Of a stretch of 14,461 nt of DNA, positions 1-6,285 are shown one piece after another. The notes below the pieces were generated by a model. It was not told where the DNA came from and did not search any database. It worked only from the letters and a program-made list of their open reading frames with translations. Made by a program: the position numbers and the translations under genes. This stretch comes from Deltaproteobacteria bacterium RIFOXYA12_FULL_61_11 (GTDB lineage: Bacteria; Bdellovibrionota_F; JAHFAK01; YA12-FULL-61-11), in contig MGSU01000074.1 in the NCBI GenBank assembly GCA_001799195.1, forward strand, positions 1-14,461, in the 5' to 3' direction. Numbering within the stretch: the stretch's first letter is position 1; the number at the start of each line of letters is the position of its first letter.

Positions 1-1788
1 GCCGCCGGGACCGGTATATGGGGACGGCGGGGGTTCATGCGTTTCGTCGCCCAGCGGCGGTTCAGTCGGTGGTTCGTCCGGTGGGATTGGTGGTTCGTCG
101 GGGCCGGGCTCGTACACCTGAACCGGGGGGCCGTCGAAATCGGGGTCGGCGAACTGCGCGGTGGCGCGGCGGAAATCCATGATGGTGAAGAAGAACTTGT
201 TGTAGTCCTCGTTGATCCGGGTGCCGCGCCCGATGATCTGCTTGAACTCCGCAGGCGAGTTGATGATCTTGTCGAGAACGATCAGGTGACAGGTCTGGGC
301 ATCCACGCCCGTGCTCATGAGCCGGGAGGTGCAGGCGATGACCGGGTAGGTGGACTCGGGATCAATGAAGTTATCGAGTTGGGCCTTGCCCTCGTCATTA
401 TCGCCGGTGATCCGCATAACATACTTGGAATTGGCTGCGGCGAGGTCGGGATTGGCGTTGACCATGGCCTGGCGCATCCGCTCGGCGTGGTCAATGTTCT
501 CGCAGAAGATAATGGTCTTGGCAAAGCGGTTGGTGGCGCGCAGGAACTCGGTCACCTTGCCGGCAACGACCGCCGTGCGCTGTTCGAGGATGAGGTCCCG
601 ATCGTAATCGCGATCGTTGTATTCCCGGTCCTCGATGACCTGCCCGTACTTGTCCGTCTGCCCGTCTTCCGGCCGCCAGCCGTCGAGATCTTTGTCGAGA
701 CCGATGCGCACGACCTTGTAAGGGGCCAGAAACCCATCGGCGATGCCCTGCCGGAGCGAATAGGTGTAGATGGGCTCGCCGAAGTATTCGATGTTGGAAA
801 CGTCGCGGGTCTCCTTGGGCGTTGCGGTAAGGCCGATCTGGGTGGCCGAATTGAAGTATTCCAGCACCTGCCGCCAGCGGGCGTCATCCGCTGCGCTGCC
901 GCGGTGACACTCATCCACGATGACGAGGTCGAAGAAATCGGGGGAGAACTGCTTGTAGATGTTCCGTTCCTCTTCCGTGCCGGTCACTGCTTGGTAGAGG
1001 CAAAGGTAAATCTCAAAAGACTTGTCCACCGTGCGGTTCGTGATCTTCGTCATTGCCTGGCCGAACGGTTTGAAATCGTTGGTCTTGGTCTGGTCGGCGA
1101 GGATATTGCGGTCCACGAGGAAGAGGATGCGCTTCTTTGCTCCGGCCTTCCACAACCGCCAGATGATCTGAAATGCCGTGTAGGTTTTTCCGGTGCCGGT
1201 CGCCATGACCAGTAAAACCCGATTCTTGCCTCGGGCGATGGCTTCGACAGTCCGGTTGATGGCGATGTGCTGATAGTAGCGCGGGGCTTTCCTGGCGCCG
1301 TCGTCGTAATAGTCCTGGGTGTTGACCTGTTGCTGGCTGTCGGTCCAACCCTTCGCCTTGCAGTAGCGCTCCCACAGTTCCTGAGGTGTGGGAAATTGAT
1401 CAAGCGGGATTTCGCGTGTGACGGTACTCGAGGTGCCGGTACGGTCGTGCTCAAGAAAGGCGTCACCGTTGGAACTATAGGCGAAGGGCGCGTCGAGAAT
1501 CTCGGCACTCTCCAGTGCCTGGGCCATACCATCCCCTATGGAGTGGTTATTGTCCTTTGCTTCGACGACGGCCAGAAGGAAGTTGGGCTTGTAGAACAAG
1601 AGATAGTCTGCCTTCCTCGCTTCACCCCGCTTGACGATCTTGCCACGAACGATGACTCGCCCCTTGGTGAAGTAGGCTTCCTCGCGGACCTGTGTCATCA
1701 CGTCCCATTTTTCGCCATGCGCGCCGACTATCGCAGGCGTGATGAACTTCGTGCGGATGTCCGCCTCTGTGAGAGCCTTCTTGTTCAT
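1..1788 (-). CDS. hsdR: Type I restriction endonuclease subunit R, EcoEI-like (3' end beyond window)
   Basis: This is the ATP-dependent translocase and nuclease subunit of a type I restriction-modification system, which cuts unmodified foreign DNA together with HsdM and HsdS. The 596 codons present are uninterrupted. Residues 1-~115 form the HSDR_N nuclease domain, with D61 and E76-A-K78 as the PD-(D/E)xK signature. The SF2 helicase follows: PRYYQ around 168-172, Walker A ATGTGKT 196-202, DECH 292-295, TATP 321-324, STGVD 492-496 and QIIGRGTR 517-524. Residues 556-596 are a proline-rich linker that in EcoEI-type proteins precedes the C-terminal domain, here off the left edge. An in-frame ATG at 1809 would add seven residues; neither start has a strong ribosome binding site. 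hsdM and hsdS are not in the window and, if present, should lie to the left. Family assignment is firm; the exact start is not. Confidence 0.94.
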   Translation of the reverse strand, partial: MNKKALTEADIRTKFITPAIVGAHGEKWDVMTQVREEAYFTKGRVIVRGKIVKRGEARKADYLLFYKPNFLLAVVEAKDNNHSIGDGMAQALESAEILDAPFAYSSNGDAFLEHDRTGTSSTVTREIPLDQFPTPQELWERYCKAKGWTDSQQQVNTQDYYDDGARKAPRYYQHIAINRTVEAIARGKNRVLLVMATGTGKTYTAFQIIWRLWKAGAKKRILFLVDRNILADQTKTNDFKPFGQAMTKITNRTVDKSFEIYLCLYQAVTGTEEERNIYKQFSPDFFDLVIVDECHRGSAADDARWRQVLEYFNSATQIGLTATPKETRDVSNIEYFGEPIYTYSLRQGIADGFLAPYKVVRIGLDKDLDGWRPEDGQTDKYGQVIEDREYNDRDYDRDLILEQRTAVVAGKVTEFLRATNRFAKTIIFCENIDHAERMRQAMVNANPDLAAANSKYVMRITGDNDEGKAQLDNFIDPESTYPVIACTSRLMSTGVDAQTCHLIVLDKIINSPAEFKQIIGRGTRINEDYNKFFFTIMDFRRATAQFADPDFDGPPVQVYEPGPDEPPIPPDEPPTEPPLGDETHEPPPSPYTGPGG

Positions 1789-1809
1789 CTGACATCGCGT
1801 TTCTCTCAT

Positions 1810-2256
1810 TGTTCTCGGGAGCCTAACACCCCCGATGAGCAACGCGAACGTGAGAGCATCCGCTGCAACAGGCTGTTAGAATTGCAACTTGTTGGCACGG
1901 TTGGTGGTGAACCACGAAGCTTCCCTTCGGTAAAGCACCGGAGTTGTTGGTAGCACGATGGCAAGTTGATAACAAGTGGCCAAGACCGGCCTGATCCACG
2001 AAGAGACAACCCCAAGAAGACGATGGCTGCTTCAGATCTTGACCAGCGCCCCCTTTTTACGCTGCGGGTCAATACCAAGCCTGTTACAGAGTGCTTGGAT
2101 ATCGGATGCTCGAACAAAGCACCGGTTGAACCAACGCAACCGACTTTCATCGTCGATTGTAGGATTGGGGGGCATTGTCCTACTATTGTATTTCCAACTT
2201 TCCGGTCTATTCTGCAGGCACAATAATTCTTCTATGATTTCAGCAAGTAAAAGGAA
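1810..2256. other. Gene-poor stretch between hsdR and tRNA-Arg
   Basis: These 447 bp are visibly less G+C-rich than the genes to the right. Short open frames exist on both strands, but only one, on the minus strand at 2032-2175, resembles a known motif and it is listed separately. No integrase, transposase, terminal inverted repeat or copy of the tRNA 3' end was found. The promoter of hsdR should lie in the left part, but I could not pick convincing -35 and -10 hexamers. The stretch may be decayed island DNA. Confidence 0.55.
2032..2175 (-). CDS. Possible small SAP-like protein or fragment
   Basis: This is a 47-codon frame with an ATG preceded by AGGA only about 3 nt upstream and by a TACAAT sequence that could be a -10 box. 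The product ends ASDIQALCNRLGIDPQRKK followed by GALVKI. Its spacing of leucines, the LGI turn and the basic KK-x-x-LV-x-x-I end resemble the helix-turn-helix of SAP DNA-binding domains. An E-x-x-L-R-W segment before it also resembles small SAP-type proteins. The frame stops where a SAP domain would end or shortly before. It sits between the tRNA and hsdR, so it could be a remnant of an integrated element or a chance frame. The similarity is a by-eye impression and the gene call is weak. Confidence 0.2.
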   Translation of the reverse strand: MPPNPTIDDESRLRWFNRCFVRASDIQALCNRLGIDPQRKKGALVKI

Positions 2257-2328
2257 CGTCCCCACCTGGAATCGAACCAGGACCTGAGGATTAGGAATCC
2301 TCCGTTGTATCCATTCAACTATGGGGAC
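2257..2328 (-). tRNA. tRNA-Arg, anticodon CCU
   Basis: The minus strand folds into a complete cloverleaf of 72 nt including the discriminator G. The acceptor stem is GTCCCCA/TGGGGAC, the D stem GTTG/CAAC, the anticodon stem GAGGA/TCCTC, and the T arm CCTGG-TTCGATT-CCAGG. The seven-base anticodon loop TTCCTAA gives anticodon CCT (CCU in RNA), which reads the arginine codon AGG. The 3' CCA is not encoded. The 3' end faces the restriction gene, which makes it a possible attachment site for an integrated element. A candidate promoter lies upstream at 2356-2383. Confidence 0.96.
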
Positions 2329-2355
2329 CCGAGGTGGCCTCGCGCCATGGGGAGT

Positions 2356-2383
2356 ACTGTACTCGGCGGACGAGGCTAGTCAA
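2356..2383 (-). promoter_or_regulatory. Candidate promoter of tRNA-Arg
   Basis: Read on the minus strand, TTGACT (2383-2378) is followed after 16 nt by TACAGT (2361-2356), a near-consensus sigma70-type pair. The -10 box ends about 28 nt before the tRNA 5' end at 2328. A short palindrome, TGGTATTTTACCA at 2384-2396, abuts the -35 box on its upstream side. The -10 is only 4/6 to consensus, so this is a reasonable but unproven call. Confidence 0.45.
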
Positions 2384-2424
2384 TGGTATTTTACCAAGTA
2401 CGGTAGCGTGCAGTGGCGGGGTGG

Positions 2425-3366
2425 TCAGCGCAAGGTCTTGAAGATGGCCTCGAGGTCCTGGCGGCTGCGCTGGGCGGTGGCGGGATCGGCGGCATACCGT
2501 TGGCTCTCGGGCCACCCCGTGCCGTGACACCAGCTCTTGTTCGCCTCGAGACATTCGCGGGTGACGATCGGGGCCTGCTCCGCGAACCCTACACAGGGTA
2601 ACCGCAGGAGCCAGGATGCTCGCAGGTGGCTGGTCGAATTGGCAATTTTGTCTTTCTGCGCTTCGAAACCGACCTCCATCGCGAAATCGAGAAGCAGCTC
2701 TCCGACCTTCCATTCAGGGTAGCAGGACAGAGCGGTTTCCTCGTATCTGGCATTGCTGGCCGTTTGTCCGGGGCGTGGGGCTTGGATCCCGGCAAGACCG
2801 ACCTGCCACGCTTCCTCTTCGCACAGGGCAAGGGGATCCGTGGTCAGATTCTTCCTGGGAGAGTCACACAGAGACCAGGCCAAGGGATTTGCCGTGCCGA
2901 GTACGCCCTCTTTGAGCGACCACCAAGTCACGGTCACCGCGGCTGTCATCGCTTTGTCCGCGTTCCCAAAGTGCTGCTCCAGGTCGGGCAGAACCTTAGT
3001 GCCGATATACACGACCATCCGCTTTTCCTGGTTGTTCAGCAGATGTCCGTTCACCTCCAGATCCCCGATCACCGTCGCCGGTGGATCATCCTCATCGCCC
3101 AAGGGAGCACAGTCTTCACCGCAGTCCGGGATATCCTGGGTAGCGGCGAGTGGTAAACTGCCGCCATCGACGGTCTGGTTCGAGGGGATGGCCGCAGGGC
3201 CGTTGGCAGGGATCGCGGACGTTCCCAAGGCACGCGAGGACTCGACCAAGGCCGGTGCTGGAGTAACCGATTGGCCTTGATGTTCGCCGTCGGTCATGAT
3301 GGGTTCTCCACAGGCGACCATCAGGCTGAGGACGCCCACGAGAGAAAAGAGGATTGATCGTCGCAT
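2425..3366 (-). CDS. Cysteine-rich predicted lipoprotein of unknown function
   Basis: This encodes 313 residues starting MRRSILFSLVGVLSLMVACG. The start is a positively charged n-region, a hydrophobic core and a lipobox-like MVAC with C19 as the lipid-bearing cysteine, so the protein is expected to be exported and membrane-anchored. I chose the ATG at 3366 because GGAG lies 8 nt before it and the signal peptide begins there; the frame is open further upstream but that extension does not look like protein. Residues 20-95 are a low-complexity Pro/Ala/Ser/acidic linker. The domain at about 100-313 contains eight cysteines (two more at 82 and 86 are counted in that eight, with 167, 182, 215, 258, 272 and 280), which suggests disulfides outside the cytoplasm. 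The segment WWSLKEGVLG around 148-157 recalls the glutamate-bearing helix of lysozyme-like folds, but I do not recognise the family. It is transcribed divergently from comF. Confidence 0.85.
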   Translation of the reverse strand: MRRSILFSLVGVLSLMVACGEPIMTDGEHQGQSVTPAPALVESSRALGTSAIPANGPAAIPSNQTVDGGSLPLAATQDIPDCGEDCAPLGDEDDPPATVIGDLEVNGHLLNNQEKRMVVYIGTKVLPDLEQHFGNADKAMTAAVTVTWWSLKEGVLGTANPLAWSLCDSPRKNLTTDPLALCEEEAWQVGLAGIQAPRPGQTASNARYEETALSCYPEWKVGELLLDFAMEVGFEAQKDKIANSTSHLRASWLLRLPCVGFAEQAPIVTRECLEANKSWCHGTGWPESQRYAADPATAQRSRQDLEAIFKTLR

Positions 3367-3398
3367 CGCTCGCGCTCCGCGTTGTTCCACGACCTCAG

Positions 3399-3427
3399 AG
3401 TATACAAGAAACGGTCCAGGGGACCAA
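3399..3427 (-). promoter_or_regulatory. Candidate promoter of the lipoprotein gene
   Basis: On the minus strand TTGGTC (3427-3422) and TATACT (3404-3399) are separated by 17 nt. The -10 matches 5/6 of the sigma70 consensus and is preceded by TTG. It lies about 33 nt before the lipoprotein start codon at 3366, leaving room for a short leader carrying GGAG. Confidence 0.45.
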
Positions 3428-3568
3428 CCTACGGCCGAGAGAATACTACAGTACAAGTACAACGAACTACATGAAATACCAAAGTGCCTACCCGGTCTGG
3501 GGTCCTCGACTGTGCACTTCCTGCATGGTGTAGTTCCAACCCCTTGCCTCCTGACCATCATCATTCCC

Positions 3569-3580
3569 CGAACAGGTTCG
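3569..3580. promoter_or_regulatory. Palindrome, possible operator
   Basis: CGAACAGGTTCG consists of perfect half-sites CGAAC and GTTCG around two central bases. It is about 145 bp upstream of comF, at the head of the gene series that reaches recA. GAAC/GTTC half-sites occur in LexA operators of several phyla, but the spacer there is usually 4 nt or more rather than 2. Operator function is therefore only a suggestion. Confidence 0.2.
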
Positions 3581-3725
3581 ACCTTCGGTACCCTCTTCGG
3601 TCAATCGATTCGGAATGACGAATCCTGGGTCTGTGTAACCACCATTGGTATTGATATCATTACTATTCTCAACCGGCTCAGCCTCTGCATCGGGGACCTG
3701 GTGAACCTTTGGCGGGGATACGTCC

Positions 3726-4628
3726 ATGAACGACAAGAAACCCGAGCCTGCGCTGCTACCTCCGACTACCCGGCAGCGCCATTTCCAAGACCTTTCCAAC
3801 CTGCTCGATGCCCTGCTGCCCCCCTGTTGCTTGGTCTGTTCCGGGCAACTCGAACCAGCAGTCGGGGGCCTCTGCTCTACATGTCGCGAAAACTGTATCC
3901 AACTGAGCGGGCCGAGCTGCTGTCGATGCGGACGGCTCTTGCCCGAAGGGGCAGGCAAGCATCATCACTGTGGTTCCTGCCGTCTCAAGCCACCTCCCCA
4001 GCACGGCCTGCGTTCAGGCTACGACTATCGCAGCGTGGCCCCCCTGCTCGCCAGGGTCAAACGGCGAGCCGAGACCGCCTTGCTCGTTCCATTGCTGGAC
4101 CACCTCAGGAGTTTGAAGGAATACTTCCCCGAGATCGACGCCATTGTCCCCGTCCCTTCGCACCGGCTCGAGCTGGCTCGACGTGGGCACGAACCGACCC
4201 TCACCTTGGGTGTCCTGCTCGCCGGCCGCCTCGCTAAACCCTTACTACCGGGCATCTTGCGCAAACAACGCAGCACTCGTCCTCAGCACGAACTCGGCCG
4301 AGGGGAACGCGCACAGAATCTCCACGATGCCTTCGTCGTTCCGAAGTCCCTCCCGCTCTCGGCCCGACTGCTCTGTCGATGGTGCGCCTTGCGCACGGGA
4401 CTCTCCCCCTCCCCTCTGCTTCTACGCATGGCCGCCAACCTCGAGAAGAAGCGCACCATCTTCAATGGTTTCAAATTATTATTGGTCGACGACGTGGTCA
4501 CCACCGGAGCCACCATCGCCGCGTGTTCCCGCGCGCTCTTGCGAGGAGGGGCTACCTCGATCGAGGTCTTCACCTTGGCCAAGACCCTTTCCCGGGAAGA
4601 ATGCGAAGTTCGAAAAAGTGATGGCTAG
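3726..4628 (+). CDS. comF: ComF family phosphoribosyltransferase-like protein
   Basis: This is a 300-residue ComF/GntX-family protein. Members are needed for natural transformation in several bacteria, where they act in the cytoplasm on incoming single-stranded DNA with other ComF proteins. An N-terminal zinc-binding region has cysteine pairs at 34/35 and 38, 50 and 53, 65/66 and 68, and 82 and 85. The phosphoribosyltransferase fold follows, with VPVPSHR at 141-147, the QRSTRPQ...N signature at 181-199 and the PRPP-type loop VDDVVTTGAT at 254-263. Between NLHDAF (199-203) and LLLVDD (251-256) there are about 47 residues, where the family usually has some 15-20, so there is an insertion rich in Leu, Arg and Ser. 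The start has GGGGA about 8 nt upstream. It is the first gene of the series ending at pilT. Confidence 0.9.
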   Translation: MNDKKPEPALLPPTTRQRHFQDLSNLLDALLPPCCLVCSGQLEPAVGGLCSTCRENCIQLSGPSCCRCGRLLPEGAGKHHHCGSCRLKPPPQHGLRSGYDYRSVAPLLARVKRRAETALLVPLLDHLRSLKEYFPEIDAIVPVPSHRLELARRGHEPTLTLGVLLAGRLAKPLLPGILRKQRSTRPQHELGRGERAQNLHDAFVVPKSLPLSARLLCRWCALRTGLSPSPLLLRMAANLEKKRTIFNGFKLLLVDDVVTTGATIAACSRALLRGGATSIEVFTLAKTLSREECEVRKSDG

Positions 4629-4675
4629 GGGGCTCTGTTTGGACTATACAGGAATGACCTCGGAGGAACCCAGCG

Positions 4676-4861
4676 ATGGACGAGACCCCGGAGAAACGCA
4701 ACTATCTCGGCATCTTGTTCGAGTGTTGCAATGTCTACGCTCGCATCCACCGGACCAAGGACGGCACGGCTTACGAAGGCCGTTGCCCGCGTTGTCTTCG
4801 TCCGATCAGGGTCGCCATAGGCGAAGGCGGGACCTCCCAGCGCATCTTCAAGGCGAGATGA
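4676..4861 (+). CDS. Small zinc-binding (CC/CPRC) conserved protein
   Basis: This 61-residue protein has adjacent cysteines C17-C18 and a later CPRC (C37, C40), the pattern of a single zinc ribbon. It also has a short GTAYEG turn and a C-terminal GGTSQRIFKA segment. Small proteins of this layout, with a CPR(C)-R-P/V core and a GGTS(S)RFF-like end, occur as conserved hypotheticals in several Gram-negative phyla; I recall no assigned function. The start is supported by GGAGG 9 nt upstream. The stop overlaps the start of the next gene (ATGA), indicating translational coupling. Although short, the motif, ribosome binding site and overlap make it a real gene. Confidence 0.8.
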   Translation: MDETPEKRNYLGILFECCNVYARIHRTKDGTAYEGRCPRCLRPIRVAIGEGGTSQRIFKAR

Positions 4862-5193
4862 CCATGCTACGGATACTGCTGATCCTCTTCTTAGCTTACG
4901 TGCTCTGGAAAGTGCTGGCTCCCCAGGTCCTTCCCTTCCTCCGGCGCGGACCTCGCCAGAGGTCGGAGATCTTACCGGACGACGACCCCTACGCGGTGCT
5001 CGGAGTACCACGATCGGCCTCTCTCGAGGAGATCACCAGGGCCTTCCACGACCTCGCCGCCAAATACCACCCCGATAAAGTCGCCCATCTCGGCGAAGAC
5101 CTGCAACACCTTGCGAACGAGCGCTTCCTCGCCATCGAGCGCGCCTATTCCACGATCAAACGCAACCACCCACAGTCAGGAGAACAGCGATGA
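4858..5193 (+). CDS. Membrane-anchored J-domain (DnaJ-like) protein
   Basis: This 111-residue protein has a hydrophobic N-terminal helix at residues 4-20 and a complete J domain at about 43-103. The J domain contains [11 protein letters not shown], the [12 protein letters not shown] helix with the HPD triad at 71-73, and a closing [11 protein letters not shown] helix. J domains stimulate the ATPase of DnaK/Hsp70. The N-terminal helix would put this one on the cytoplasmic face of the inner membrane, as in DjlA-like proteins, but there is no TerB-like region. The start ATG overlaps the stop of the upstream small gene; a second ATG two codons later (4864) is also possible. Its own stop overlaps the recA start in the same ATGA arrangement. 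Confidence 0.88.
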   Translation: MTMLRILLILFLAYVLWKVLAPQVLPFLRRGPRQRSEILPDDDPYAVLGVPRSASLEEITRAFHDLAAKYHPDKVAHLGEDLQHLANERFLAIERAYSTIKRNHPQSGEQR

Positions 5194-6260
5194 AAGCCCC
5201 TGCCGCTCACCCGGACAAAGATCGCCTCAAAGCGGTCGACCTGACCATTGCCTCCATCGAGCGCCAGTACGGCAAAGGCTCGATCATGAAACTCGGCTCC
5301 AGAGAAGCCTTGCTCAAGGATCTCCAGGTCATCCCCACTGGCAGCATCAGCCTAGATCTCGCCCTCGGCATCGGAGGCATCGCCCGCGGCAGGATCATCG
5401 AGATCTTCGGACCGGAGAGCTCGGGAAAGACCACCCTGGCCCTGCACCTGTGCGCCGAAGCGCAAAAACTCGGCGGCACCGTCGCCTTCATCGACGCGGA
5501 GCACGCCCTCGACGTGACCTACGCCCGCAAGATCGGGGTCCACACCGAGGATATTCTGATCTCTCAACCGGATTACGGAGAACAAGCCCTTGAGATCGCC
5601 GACATGCTGGTCAAGAGTGGCGCCGTCGACCTGATCATCATCGACTCCGTGGCAGCCCTCACTCCCAGGGCGGAATTGGACGGCGAGATGGGCGACACCC
5701 ACGTCGGCCTGCAAGCTCGGTTGATGAGCCAGGCCTTACGCAAACTCACGGCCACGATCAATAAATCCAACACGGTCCTGGCTTTCATCAACCAGATCCG
5801 CATGAAGATCGGAGTCATGTTCGGCAACCCGGAGACCACCACCGGCGGCAATGCCCTCAAGTTCTACAGCTCGGTGCGACTGGACATCCGTCGCCTCGCG
5901 AACATCAAGAACGGTGAAGAAATCGTCGGCAACCGGGTTTCGGTCAAGGTCGTAAAGAACAAGCTGGCCCCACCGTTCCGCAAGGCCGAGTTCGACATCA
6001 TGTACGATCAAGGCATCTCCCGCGAGGGGGACCTGCTCGACCTCGCCGTAGTCAACAACATCGTCCAGAAGAGCGGCTCCTGGTACAGCTACGGACAAGA
6101 CCGCATCGGCCAAGGCCGCGAGAGCGTGAAGGTATTCCTGCGCGAGAACCCGGAACTCTTCGAGCGGATCAAGACCGACCTCTGTGCCTCGAAAACCCCG
6201 GCCCGCCTTACCCCGGAGAGCAACCTCCCCGAAGAAGGCACACCGGACCCGAGCGAGTGA
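5190..6260 (+). CDS. recA: Recombinase RecA
   Basis: This is a full-length RecA of 356 residues, the strand-exchange protein of homologous recombination and co-protease for LexA in the SOS response. Visible signatures are the Walker A loop GPESSGKT at 74-81, Walker B LIIID at 147-151, the L1 region around AELDGEMGD 161-169, and the L2 DNA-binding loop from NQIR at 201 to GG at 220 with ETTTGG. The acidic C-terminal tail is short. AGGAG lies about 7 nt before the start. The start codon overlaps the stop of the J-domain gene, so recA has no room for its own promoter immediately upstream; transcription must begin inside or before the preceding genes. pilT follows 25 bp after the stop. Confidence 0.99.
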   Translation: MKAPAAHPDKDRLKAVDLTIASIERQYGKGSIMKLGSREALLKDLQVIPTGSISLDLALGIGGIARGRIIEIFGPESSGKTTLALHLCAEAQKLGGTVAFIDAEHALDVTYARKIGVHTEDILISQPDYGEQALEIADMLVKSGAVDLIIIDSVAALTPRAELDGEMGDTHVGLQARLMSQALRKLTATINKSNTVLAFINQIRMKIGVMFGNPETTTGGNALKFYSSVRLDIRRLANIKNGEEIVGNRVSVKVVKNKLAPPFRKAEFDIMYDQGISREGDLLDLAVVNNIVQKSGSWYSYGQDRIGQGRESVKVFLRENPELFERIKTDLCASKTPARLTPESNLPEEGTPDPSE

Positions 6261-6285
6261 CGCTGCCCCCCCCACGGAGAGGAGC

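Larger units (their letters stand above)
3367..3725. other. Divergent intergenic region between lipoprotein gene and comF
   Basis: This 359-bp region separates two divergent genes and should hold both promoters. The minus-strand promoter is listed at 3399-3427. For the plus strand the best -10 candidate is TATCAT within the TGATATCA palindrome near 3655, with no good -35. It also holds the palindrome CGAACAGGTTCG at 3569-3580. No convincing gene was found in it. Confidence 0.5.

Noticed and set aside
37-1215. 392-codon plus-strand open frame over the hsdR region
   Set aside because: The minus strand encodes HsdR with all helicase motifs; this frame is its antisense shadow.
1821-1881. GCCTAAC ... 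GTTAGAA pair resembling the outer boxes of an integron attC site
   Set aside because: Outer boxes pair over only about six bases, the spacers to any inner pair are unequal (about 4 versus 11 nt), and there is no integron integrase or cassette beside it.
3367-3564. 66-residue N-terminal extension of the lipoprotein
   Set aside because: The signal peptide and lipobox begin at the ATG at 3366, which has its own GGAG site; the extension covers the promoter region.
4634-4650. CTGTTTGGACTATACAG, similar to an E. coli-type SOS box
   Set aside because: The half-sites are one base too far apart (nine bases between CTGT and ACAG instead of eight), and it lies in the short comF/small-gene gap rather than at recA.
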